Positions 24,556 through 37,100 of a stretch of DNA of 64,000 bases are shown here, piece after piece; within the stretch, counting starts at the first letter, position 1, and the number at the start of each line of letters is the position of its first letter. Made by a program: the position numbers and the translations under genes. The stretch covers positions 13,932,615-13,996,614 of the forward strand of contig CM037874.1 of NCBI GenBank assembly GCA_021292105.1, read 5' to 3'. This DNA is from Anadara kagoshimensis. Its lineage: Eukaryota > Mollusca > Bivalvia > Arcoida > Arcidae. A model generated the notes under the pieces. That model saw only the letters and a list, made by a program, of their open reading frames with translations, was not told the origin of the DNA and did no database searches.

Positions 24556-25515
24556 ATGATTTTCCAAATTTACATTTGCCGCTAAAGTTGTGGTATAAAT
24601 ATCGGTCGGAAGTATTCGAAGCAAAGTAAACAGATAACTGAAAACGGACCTACTCGGAACATTCCGTGTCATTTGCGAAACTCATAGATCCTCTGGTTAA
24701 TAATAAAGTCGTTGTAGGAAAAATGATATTCCGAAATGTCCATTTTACGTAATTGTTCAAGTGACCTTTATAAAGCATAGTGATTTAACTGTATTATTTG
24801 AGCAAGGCATTTAGGACATTTTGAGCCCATCAGAAGTACTTTAACCACAACACAGGGGCTAATATTTTTCATATTTTTTGCTGCTCCAACCTATTTCTTT
24901 CTTTTTTCTTCACTTCATCAGCAATTTATTTATTTGTTTATTTGCTGACCCTCCCGCGGAGAACCCGGTCCCGCTTCCCTGGTGGAAGTTTACGGCGTTT
25001 AACTCAATTTGCCAGTTTTCAGTCAAAGTTTTAACTTTGCTTTTGGTGTGATCTTAACATATATGGAGCGGAATTGTGATTTGGATTGGAAAGGCATGCT
25101 TGAGTTTCATTAAAGAGTATTACTTCTAAAAACTGGTTCAATACATTAAACAAGTAAGGCAAAATGTTCGTAGCATCTTTTTTAAATATTATTTCGAACT
25201 CTTGACACCATTTGAATACCACCCCATAGACCCCCAGGGGAAGTCCGATACCGGTAAAAGAAAATTTGTATTAGTAAGATGACGGTAAGAAACGGAGGTC
25301 ATACCCTTGACACATTGTACCACTCACGGTACAACCCCAAAGGACGTCTGGCAGCGGTGAATAAAAACTGCCCTGCAGTATTCGTTAGATGTTGATTAGA
25401 GACCAAGGACAGCGGGTCGGAGGTTAATATAAAACTTTTTATGTAACTTGGTGATAAAGGTTTTTATGTCACGCCGTGAACTAGTAATGAAACTGATTCT
25501 ATTATGCTCACACAG

Positions 25516-25671
25516 GTTCAACATTTCAACATATGTGGATTTAGCGGTAGATAAACACGAACATTATGGCTATCCATATCTTAAACGGTTTAAAAAAGAA
25601 TTTCAAGATTATTGTAATTTTTCTAACACCAATACTATTACTGCCATTGCTGCTGACGAATTCCACAACTG
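25516..25671 (+). other. Candidate exon of unknown origin
   Basis: An open frame flanked by a plausible acceptor (CTCACACAG|G) and a strong donor (AACT|GTAAGTT) encodes peptide blocks such as YVDLAVDKHEHYGYPYLKRF. It does not resemble the SLC13 N terminus. The 3' part is repeated in degraded form about 150 bp downstream, which suggests retroelement rather than host coding sequence. Low confidence. Confidence 0.25.
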
Positions 25672-25849
25672 TAAGTTTAACATTTTTATAATAATTTTAG
25701 GCCAGTTCCATTGTTACAATTGACGTTTGCCAAAACTACACCTGTTAAAATACTAATTTTTCTAACACCAATTACATTACTGTCATTGCTGCTGACAAAT
25801 TCCACGCCTGTAATTTTAACATTTGAAACTTTATGACAAACGTGATGAC

Positions 25850-26345
25850 TTTAATTTTTCTATTGTCAACTTTCCTTTTCTATGCAGCAATATATACCTG
25901 GTTCTTCTGCTCATGGTGTATTTGTTTCTCAATTAATACGCTATGGTAGAGCTTGTTCCCACTACAGGGACTTTGTACAACGAAACGGGCTGCTTTGAAA
26001 TTAATAAATTGTTGACTCAGGGATATTGCAAGCCTAGGCTTATCAAGATCCTCAAAATGTTTTATGACCGTCGCCACAGTATTGTTGATAAGTTTGATGT
26101 CTCCGTGTCCAGGATTGTCCTGAATATATTTGACGTCCCATAGTTCCATGTTCCTTTCACACAATTTTTAATATACACACGTGGCGGGTGTAGCTAGCTA
26201 AACAGGAGGTGCTTACCCTTCCGGATCACCCTGCCTCACTTCCCTGGTGGAAGTTCACGTGTCTAACCTAACTTGTCAGTTCCAAAGTTTTTACTTTGCT
26301 TCTGGATTGTGATTCGGACATGGATTAGTATGTTTGTTTTTGATT
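25850..26345 (+). pseudogene. Retroelement R1 copy with RT-linked coding remnant
   Basis: In the sense direction it encodes degraded FVSQLIRYGRACSHYRDFVQ, followed after frameshifts by the region matching the C-terminal part of the minus-strand copy at 45422-45796, and then the usual 3' tail ending near 26345. It is broken by stops and frameshifts. Confidence 0.75.
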
Positions 26346-27010
26346 TTATAATGATTTATAGCCTAATTCTATTGCTACCATTACCGCTTACCAAATCTAT
26401 AACTGTTATACCCGTTAAATTTAACGTTAGTTGTGATACTGTTGATGTTTAAATCGGTTTGTTTTAAGGAATCCCTATACTTCGACATTTCTTTATATCA
26501 GGTATCCAAAAATTAACTAATTTTGACATTTTCATAAATGGTAACATGTATTACAATTAATCTAACAATAAATTCGTTACTTAATTGCCACTGTCTAATT
26601 TGTATGGCAGCATATGCAGAGGTCTGAATCAATTTGATATATAGTACATGTTTGTACAATGTTCAATTTAGTTTATTTGAAATCTGCCTCAATCCGATAT
26701 GTTTTGGGCAAAGGCGACAGTGTATTTTGTTGACACTGGTTCCCCATGCATTTGCCTTATTTAGACGAAATCTATTTGAACTTGATTGGCAGCAGTGTTT
26801 ACCTTCGTTCTCCCTCATGCTATAAGCGATGCCAATGTTCACATAATCAATGTGTGCGCTCTAGTAACTTGGAAAATGCTATGTACAACTTAATCATAAG
26901 GGCCAGACAGCCATGATAACATGTTGAACCATATCATCGGCTCATTTTGATTTTTACAGTATAATTTACAGACTGTTCGTTTCATTTGTTTATATTTTAT
27001 ACAAATACAG

Positions 27011-30000
27011 GTAGCGAAATGTGCATATGGTTTGATCCTGATGGCGGTGTATTGGATGACAGAAGCATTCCCACTTCCCGTCACCGCTCTACTGCCACTT
27101 ATTATATTTCCAATGATGGGAATTGGCACAGTAAAGGAATTTGCCACGAAGTATTACAACGTAGGTAAAATTAAAACAACTAGCCTTTGTATATTCATGA
27201 AAACACATACAAATTATGTTTTGATTATTAGTTGTGTAAAATCTCCATGTTGTTTACGTATTTCTGAAAAATTCTTTTAAAAAGTAATAAGTTTTATCAG
27301 TTTGGAAAACACTTAGAAATACTATATATTCACAAATTTTGGAAATTTGGCTACTTATTATTTTAGATCTATTGAAGTTTGGTAAAAATATGAGTTAGAA
27401 AGCATTGATGATAAAAAATCTTCTTTCGATTAATTAGGTCTTGTAGAATGACCGGGAAACAAAACTACTGGTTATCAAATTGTCATATACCAATTTTTGA
27501 ATTTAATCATAAAATACATTCAAAAATTGGTATATGGCAAAATGATTAAACAAAAATACAAGTATAGTATCAAAAAGGTTATATTCTAAAATCTTTACAC
27601 CACCTGGTTACAAATTCACTTTCTTCCACTGTTTGCTTACAATTCTTACAATTTTGCCCAAACAGAATGACCAATCAGTTTTATACGAAGTTCTCTTTAT
27701 CACAGGATATAACATTTGTTTTCATTGGTGGATATGGAATTGCCTCAGCAATAGAAAAATGGCGTCTTCATAAACGATTTGCGATACTATTCCTTATGCT
27801 AATGGGAACTCAACCAAAATGGTAAGATTGACCAATGTGTTATGTACTTATTTCGAAAATTGTCTCTGAACGTTTAAATGAAACGCTGACAAATATGCCG
27901 GTCCATTTCAAATCGCAATCAAAAAAGCAAAGCAACTGAAACCCATGAAAAAAAAATTAAATCACATGAGCTTCCACAGAGGGAGTGAACGCGAGGGCTC
28001 GTTTTACATATCTGTATGCAATATGTAATGGGATGTCATTTTAGACGTGTGATCTAAAACAATCAAAATCTTTAAAAGATCGTTTCAATATATGTATGAC
28101 ATCTTAAAGGTCATGGACACATAGTATAAAGGAGACAAATATTCTAATTGAACACTTGCAAATATTATGCTAAAATACCAATTATCCAGAATGCGTGACG
28201 TTCTTTACACTGATATCACATTGGTAACATTGCAATATAAAGAACGACTTTTTAAGATAGAAACTCAGACTGAGAAATATGAGACAGACCTGTCGAACGT
28301 TTAACATTTAGCTAACGAATTAGTGGCGAAACTACAGCTCATTGCGAGCTCTCATTGGCTAAATCTCGGCAGCTTTTCGGTCAGTAACTATATATATACA
28401 AACATGTCAGTCACTTCAGTGACAACCGAGTGTCGTCTTCTTTTTCGTTAGCACATTGACAAATTTCGACAGGCCTGTACTGTTTAGTTAAAACATTAAT
28501 GGTCATTATATCCTCCATTCTTCATTTCAGGTTATTGTTTGGTTTCGTTATGTCTACTACGTTTGTGTCTATGTGGGTTGGTAATATCGCTACTACGGCT
28601 ATGATGATGCCCATTGCTCATGCTGTGTTAATACAATTACTTACACCAGGCTCTGAAACAAAACCCGAAACAGTTCACAACAATACAGGTGTGCGATGAA
28701 TTATTGGTCATCTATCTATTTAAATATTGATCTGTATAGAATTGTCTATATAGTGCTATACGTTTCATTGCAGTTCAAAGCAAGCCGAAAAATGTTTTTT
28801 GTTATAAAGCCCTTGTTTTGTTCAGAGCACTTATGGGCAAGTATAGGACAAAAAAGGAATTTTTCGACTTTTTCATATTTGTGGGGTTGGGGAAACATTT
28901 TTTCCTACAGCATTAAGGTTCTACATTATTTCCTTATTTGTGTAATTTCATTGTTCACAGGACCATCAGCGCTTTATTGAAATGGTGTGTCAGTTTTAAA
29001 ATGTAACGAATGAAAATTAGAAGAACCAAAATCACAGTACGGAAGATTTAAAAAACGCAATTTCAACTCTGATTTTTATTCCTTATTTTAACATGTTGAT
29101 ACAGAATAGGAAAACTGTCAATGTCGATGTCTTGCATTTATATCTATCGTGTGTCCACAATATAATATAAAATAAAGATTTTTGTGTGATTATCATAATA
29201 AGGACCACTACAAAATGTGAAAAACTTTTTCTCGTTGACACTTATAAGGAATTACTTATCAATGATTATAGACTTTTCCTATAAGAATCAACCTTCAGAC
29301 TTTTTTTCAAATGTTTACATGATGTTTTGTATGGCACTACATTTTCAGAGAAACTGGAGGAACTTCATATTGCCGAGCTTGAAGACGAACATGTTCAAAT
29401 TGAGATGGAACATAATGGAACTCCGATAGAATTACGGTTAGTATTATATACCAAGGTTATACTAAATAGTGATGTTTTGGAAAAAAAATAAGTGTTTGCA
29501 GTACAGATACTTGTAATTGCTTCTACAGAAAAATACTTACAAAATATCATCTTGCTTACAAGGCTCTGATATTTGCATTGACGAAGTGATGTTATATAAA
29601 AAAGTTAGAAAGTATAAAATGAGGCACCTTTGACAAAATATTTGGTACCAGATAGTTTTATGCTGTCACTAGCAGATTTATTAATCTGTTTTGTGAACTA
29701 CATATAAGTCTCTCAGACAGTTGCATTAATATCCGACGTTCTTCTGTTTTGTTTGCTTTTAATGTCTAAAATGTAATACACGTGTTCTTAATAGCAGAAT
29801 ACACATTGTTGGAGCCATTGCATACAGTTGTAACTATGGATCAGTGTTCTATCAAGGATTTTCAGAAGGCCCAGTTTCAAAACTTATCCAAAACACCAAA
29901 ACATAAATATACATTGTACATTGTGTTTTTGTTCACGTAATTTTAAGTATGGCCCACTGTATATAAGGTCTTAACAATGAGGTCATTTGGTAAAATATAG

Positions 30001-31084
30001 GACTCTATGGCCTTAATTCGAATACAGATGCATACTAATGAAACATCTTGTTCAAGTCGAATTGATTATTTAGATCTTTTTTAAACAGAAAATGTGACAA
30101 TTCTCCGGATACCGATGACTATATAGATTTCAGTAAACTGGACGCCAAATCACAGAGACTATGTAAGGCAACTTGTCTGTGTATATGTTACGGAGCTAAC
30201 TTAGGAGGCGTGGCCACAATGACTGGTACTGCACCAAATCTTGTAATGAAGGGTCATGCAGATTTGTGAGTATATATGTGCTTTTTTAGTGTTATTGTTG
30301 TTATCAATATGTAAAGCAAAATGTTTGTGTATATCAATGTTTTCATTCCTTGTAGCCTATTCTGTTCTTTTAATTTATGAAAATCTACTTTTAAAAAGAT
30401 TACCTTCTTATGATCTTTAAGATTAAGGAATAAACTGAGATTCATGGTCATATTGACTGGAATGCATGGAATCTTGTTATGAATTGGAATGGGCATTATT
30501 TGGCGTTTTAAGACTTAGTTGTAAGTTTAGAAGCCAGATTGAAAAAATAAATACATAGGCAACAATCACTAATGGGGAAGGTTAAGGAAGTGTACAGAGA
30601 AAACCACGGGTCCTTGCTAAAATTGGCAAGTTATACCACATTATAATATGCCAGATGTAAGCTTTTAAATGCACTTGGATTAATACGCCAAAGGTTCGCC
30701 AAAGATTAAAACCACTCTGTTACCAAGGCCATAAAGAGGATAGGGACTTGCATTCTGTTAATGTTTAAAATAATTTCTCATGCATCTCTTGATAGATTAA
30801 TGTTTAAATATGCTTTTGTTTTTACATATATCTAATTCTGCATAATTATATATTTACTTGTAGGATTTCTGGAGGACAGTCCGGGATTTCATTTCAGACA
30901 TGGTTTGTGGTGGCTTGTCCTATCACAATAATTAATGCTTTTATTTGCTGGTTCGTACTTCAGATTGTTTTTCTGGATTGGAGGTAAGCTATTAAACTAT
31001 AAACTATACATGAATAATTACAACATCACAACTTCATGTCTATGGGTGTTATTTCATATAGGTATCGTCACTTACTTTCATGAT

Positions 31085-31166
<82 letters not shown>

Positions 31167-34100
31167 GGACCGCAAAATGATACCTGGCTTGTTATGACAT
31201 TTGTCAACGCTGATAGTAGTATGCTGCCTGATAGGACAAGGTTAAGTTGGGCGCTCATATACAATCTATTGACATTCAGCGAAAATTCAGTTGCTCTCTC
31301 CACGATGCACCTGATCCAGGCAGTTATTGAAAGAGTTAAAAATATAGTACATGTATACATTTCTAGATCTACACGTTATAACGTATTCCATAAGAAAAAT
31401 AATTAAAAACACGTGTATAAGATTCGCCATTATAGATTTGATTTATGTGTTAATACAATTTGCACTGTCCAGCGTATCTCTAATGATACAACTTGGACTG
31501 ATGAAAAGAGTACAAAAACAGAAAAAAGAATGCAACGCATAATAATAGGGTTTGAAATAATTATAAACATGCGTATAAGAAACAATATTACAGGTTTAAT
31601 GTGTGTTTTACTTAGTGGATCTTGTACATGTTTTCAGAGACATCTTTAAACGAAGCAAAGATAGACCAGATGGTAAAGAAATCTTGAAGAAGGAATACGA
31701 GAAACTTGGAAATTTTTCGTAAATATAACAATCCCCCAAACTACCAGTTTTGTAATTATTTAAACATTATTTTAAAACTACAGAGGAAAATTGTGGAAAG
31801 CTTAAACTTGAGCTAACAAAAAGAAGTCGAAGCTCGGTTGTCCTGTGGTCTAGATAATGATAGATAGGTACCGGAAAACTCCTAAACTGAGAGATGGAAA
31901 CCAGCAGTGACAGCTTATAAGATTAGATACGAGGAACCCAGATTAACTACTGATAAGACATGTATTCGTTGTGTATGCATTAGAATTCAGTTAGTCTATG
32001 AATGATAAACGAACTAAATTTCAGATAGGATAATCTTATAAGAAACGTTTAAATGGAATCGTACACACGAATGATTCAATTTCATATGCGCCACAACGCA
32101 AATATTGCAACAATTACTAGAAAAACTATGTAGATAATTAGATTACCAAAATATTCCAATTTTTCAATAGAAAACACTATGTAGCCGTTATGTCTAAGGG
32201 CAGATGGTTACTAAGAAAACAAGGATTTTCATGTATTTGATGCCATGTCTTTCTTTAAATGATTATCCAGGAATGATGATTATTTCAAAGCTGTCAAGTT
32301 TAATACATGCTGCAACTATTTCGTTGTTTTTTAATCAAACATACTAGCTTATGTTTAAAACACAATCCCAAAGCAAAGGAAAAACGTTGGAAACTGGCAA
32401 ATAACGTTAAAACCCATAAACTTCCATCAAGGAAGTGAGCCCGGGTGCTCCGGAATGGTAAGCACCTCCTGTTTTGCTAGCAACACCCCACGAGTATAAA
32501 ATCTGAATTGAGAATGAAAGAAAATTGGAACTAACCAATAATCTGATCGCATGAAATAGTTGTAATTGATATAATACTTTTGGGTGTATATTTTCAGATT
32601 TGCAGAGAAGGCTGTATTGGTTCATTTTGTCATCCTAGTTCTTTTATGGTTGACATTGTCACCAGATTTCATGCCAGGATGGAGTTTATTATTTCCGAAA
32701 GGGTACGTGCATTTTAAATAACGGACGTTTATATAAAAAAGCAAAATATATGCCAAAACAACCCAATATGACATAGAGCAATGTTTGCGTTGAATTCTAT
32801 TACACTTAGTAGATAATTGATCATGAGTATTAGATTCCACAAAAATGCTAACATGATTTTTTAAGGATCGCACGTTTGATATGATATCTTGCCATCAAGT
32901 TTGTATTTAGGTTAATGTTGCAAAGCCTCATGGTGTTTACTGGAACAATAGTTCCTAGTTTTATAATTTCAACATTTTCGATTTCTTAGTGTGCTGTATG
33001 TCTTTAACATAAACATATAGTCCTATTTCTGTTTTTAAATGCGGCTCTGTCTATTTCTAAAACATTTGAATAAAATAAATGTGTTGTAATTTCAGTTACG
33101 TACGCGATGCCGTACCAGCTATTCTTATTCTGATGGTGTTATTTATATTTCCCAGTGAATTGCCATGGAAAAACAGAAAAGGTAAAACAAATAGCATTAA
33201 TGTTATATCTTCTGTGTAGAATTAAGGATGTATGGTTCTGATGTTCCAGTCTTGTTGAACTCTCGATTGAAAATAATTGATCAGGGTAACAGAAACTTAT
33301 TGGCAATAATTGTGTATTGTTAAATTAAATGTACTATTGTCTAAATTTGCTGCCAGTAAAAATTTGAAAATCCTTAAAACTAAGATTTACTCCCTCATGC
33401 AAAGTATTTCCTTGGCTAAATTTGTTAAAATATATTTAGTACTTTGGTTTTATTTTCAACATCTTGGAAAAAAGTTTTGGTTTAATAATTTAGTCCAAGC
33501 ACTATTGATGAGGAATCGTATTCCGAAACGACCGTCTAGTGCTGTAAAATTAAAACTTGTATTATATGTAATTCCAAAATATGTAAGAATTATATTGCTT
33601 CTATTATATTTGAAATAATTCTGTGTGTGACATAGTTTCTTAGAGTGGTAAATTTCAAGTTCTTCAACTGACGAAGGACAAATAGCGTTAGCCAAAGAAT
33701 GGAGAAAATGGAACATGTCTACTAAAATTCACTTTTAAAAGTAATACACATCACATATCTATAATAACTTTTCAAAATTATTTGATATGCATTTTTACAA
33801 TCCTTATCAAGAAATAAGTTGTATCTAAATTCTCTTTGTTTGAAAAACATTGAAAAAGCTCGGATAATAACAAAACCTCTTCACTGTTGATTTGACAAAA
33901 AACCTCAAATATTGTTAAAACAGGGAGGAGCATATAATGTTTAATTGAGGGGGCTGTGAATTTTAAAAGAAAATGCCACAAAAAGCGTAAAAGCGAATGG
34001 ACATGGGAAGACTGTCAATGTGGACTTTGTTCTAAGATCTAGAACGGCGGTAGCAAAATATTTGTATAACATTTTTGTCTTCAGAGAACTATTAAATCAA

Positions 34101-37100
34101 ATGAGATTGTGATCTTACAGAAGTATTCCACCAAATGGTAGTTGCAGGGTATAGTTGTTAGTTTTGTTTGATCTTTAAAACCAAATATTTCAATGAGCAA
34201 AATGTTTAATGTCTTCCCCGTCAAGCTGCCGTTTTACTATGTGCTGAGGGCTTTTCCCCACTATTAACAAGAACCATATTATAATATACAATGTCGTGAT
34301 CGTGGCTGTAAAAAGTAAAAATTGCTATTGCCAAATGAATATTTTTCAGATATGATTTATTATTATTTATAACTCTTTATTATCATTGACTAAATTTGTA
34401 TAGTTTTGAATCAGAAAAACAACTTCAAATTGACGAATTACCAAAAGACAAAACTACGATTTTTTGTCTGTTTTAATCCTATAAGGTAATGGCAAAAGGG
34501 TTTTTGGGAAGATACAACCACTCCTCGATTGGCAAACGTTTGTACAGAGTCTACCATGGGGAATCACCGTATTACTTGGAGGTGGATTTGCACTGGCACA
34601 TGCGTCTATGGTTTGTAGTTTCATATATATGTGTGTTTGTTTAAATGGTCACATTATGTTAGCAATATTGTGAATTGACGCCAAAACCCTGAAAATGAAA
34701 TGTTTAAACTTAAAATTTCATAAATCACTAAAATTGGATGTCGCAAAGTAGTTTCTTGTTTATATGCGCGTAAAAATGTTGAAAATTGAAATTATTACGA
34801 TCATGAGTTTTTTTTGTAAAAAGTAAATATTAAATCTAAAATTATGTATGGTTGATATCAGGTTTAATTCTGGAAAAACAATAATGAATTTAAGATCTTA
34901 CTGTAAAAATTATGAAAACACATATTTAATCAATTCTGACCAATTTTATTATGTACATGATTAAGCATTGACAGCTTTATTAGCACTAAAGTACCAAAAG
35001 GACTATCGGCACACCACTAGACATTAACTCCAATGTCCAAAGTTGGGAATCCATGTGTTTGTCCTAACAGAAAAGTCGTTATTTTTGTATGCTTTTCCTT
35101 AACAGTTTACACTTGGAAGTGACCAATACTACAAAGTTAATTCAATTAAAACAAACATATTTATCCGTGTTCAAATAAAATTTTCATAGCAAAGTAAACA
35201 CTTAAAGACTTGGAAACCAGCAATTTAATTTAAACACATGAACTACCAACAAGTTTGAAACCGGGTGCTCCGGAAGGGCAAGCAGTTCCTGGTTGGCTAG
35301 CTTGTGTGTAATCAAAATAAAGATTATAAGAATCCATTATGAGTATCCATGTAGGATAGGGAAATCTCACCCGAGGGGTTGAACATTTCAGTCAGAGACG
35401 AGGCTTGCCGAGTCTCTGACCAGAAATGTTCAACCCCTCGGGTGAGATTTCCCTATCCTACATGGATAAACTCATAATGGATTATTTTTCTTCCATTTTA
35501 GTGCCAATATTTGGCTTCAAGTACGATAAACATAGACATCGACGCCATGTTTGTAAAATCTAACTTTGTAATTCGGCATTCTACTTTAAAATAAATATGA
35601 CCATTGGATAGATCGTACCGGATTTTGGTTTATACAAAATGTATAAACTACAAAACAAAGTGGTTCATTAAAAAATTCAATATTTATCCTTTGAAACGCA
35701 CTCAAAGTTTCTAAATTTTGAAGAATTTGATGTCGTTTTCCCGCAAGATGACGTCATGTTCTCCACATGATGACGTCATGTAATTGTCTTTTGATTGTGA
35801 CGTCACTAAAGGTCACGTGGCCATGTGAGATACGCGTATCTCACATAGGGAAAACCCCTATCTTACATGAGCAGATATGGAAGAATATAAGAATCCATTA
35901 TGAGTATCCATGTAGGATAGGGAAATCTCACCCGAGGGGTTGAACATTTCAGTCAGAGACGAGGCTTGCCGAGTCTCTGACCAGAAATGTTCAACCCCTC
36001 GGGTGAGATTTCCCTATCCTACATGGATAAACTCATAATGGATTATTTTTCTTCCATTTTAGTGCCAATATTTGGCTTCAAGTACGATAAACATAGACAT
36101 CGACGCCATGTTTGTAAAATCTAACTTTGTAATTCGGCATTCTACTTTAAAATAAATATGACCATTGGATAGATCGTACCGGATTTTGGTTTATACAAAA
36201 TGTATAAACTACAAAACAAAGTGGTTCATTAAAAAATTCAATATTTATCCTTTGAAACGCACTCAAAGTTTCTAAATTTTGAAGAATTTGATGTCGTTTT
36301 CCCGCAAGATGACGTCATGTTCTCCACATGATGACGTCATGTAATTGTCTTTTGACTGTGACGTCACTAAAGGTCACGTGGCCATGTGAGATACGCGTAT
36401 CTCACATAGGCAAAACCCCTATCTTACATGAGCAGATATGGAAGAAATATTTTTGTTTTATACTTTTAGCAATCTGGTTTATCTTTGTGGATTGCCGACA
36501 AGTTACGGGTGTTTAGTTCTATGCCTGTCTGGGCTATGGTACTCATGATAAGTGTCATAGTATCACTTAGTACAGAGGTAGCTAGTAACACAGCAATATG
36601 TACTATTTATATGCCAATTGTATCCGATATGGTACGTATACATAAGTAATTTTAATACATTGGACACATTTTGTCATACGGTATTAATATTGAACACATT
36701 TATTTAAACAAAATGCTCTTAGCCCGAATGAGGGGTTATTTTACATACCCCTCTGTTATTATGCATATTTTCTATTAAATTAAACCTTACCGGTTTATTA
36801 TTGTTTAATTTGGACAGGTCGTCTCGTTGCAAGACTGTTGTGGATTTTGACTTTCTTTCCGGATGAATCCTGTTGCTATAACATCATTAAAGACGACTAA
36901 AACTCACTTTATTTCCTTATCAAGACTAACAGCCTGATATTCAACCCTGGTGTGTTACCCTTCATTATCAAGATCACTTCACAATATACATAGTTGTTAT
37001 ATTCTTGCCAGCCTTTTAATCATAGCTTTCATTGAGCAATTCACGGGATGAAATATTGTAAACCTTTAACATAACTGCTTTTAACAATGAACTATACTAG

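Larger units (their letters stand above)
24673..27010. other. Intergenic between RAD51D and SLC13-A, retroelement-filled
   Basis: The stretch holds the divergent promoters of RAD51D (-) and presumably SLC13-A (+). Retroelement family R1 pieces lie at 24955-25072 (+) and 25850-26345 (+). The first exon of SLC13-A, which should encode a hydrophobic N terminus ending in phase 0, could not be found here. A short motif ending in CCACAACTGTAAGTTTAAC recurs in looser form at about 25640, 25770 and 26365. Confidence 0.6.

Noticed and set aside
26634..26825. Possible first exon of SLC13-A
   Set aside because: The hydrophobic stretch does not match the expected N-terminal pattern and there is no phase-0 donor joining it to 27011.
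31049..31360. Cys-Val-rich frame
   Set aside because: Product of the (CA)n microsatellite.
33310..33618. 102-codon plus-strand frame in an SLC13-A intron
   Set aside because: The sequence is a dispersed repeat (partner at 50200-50470) in which the frame is not kept.
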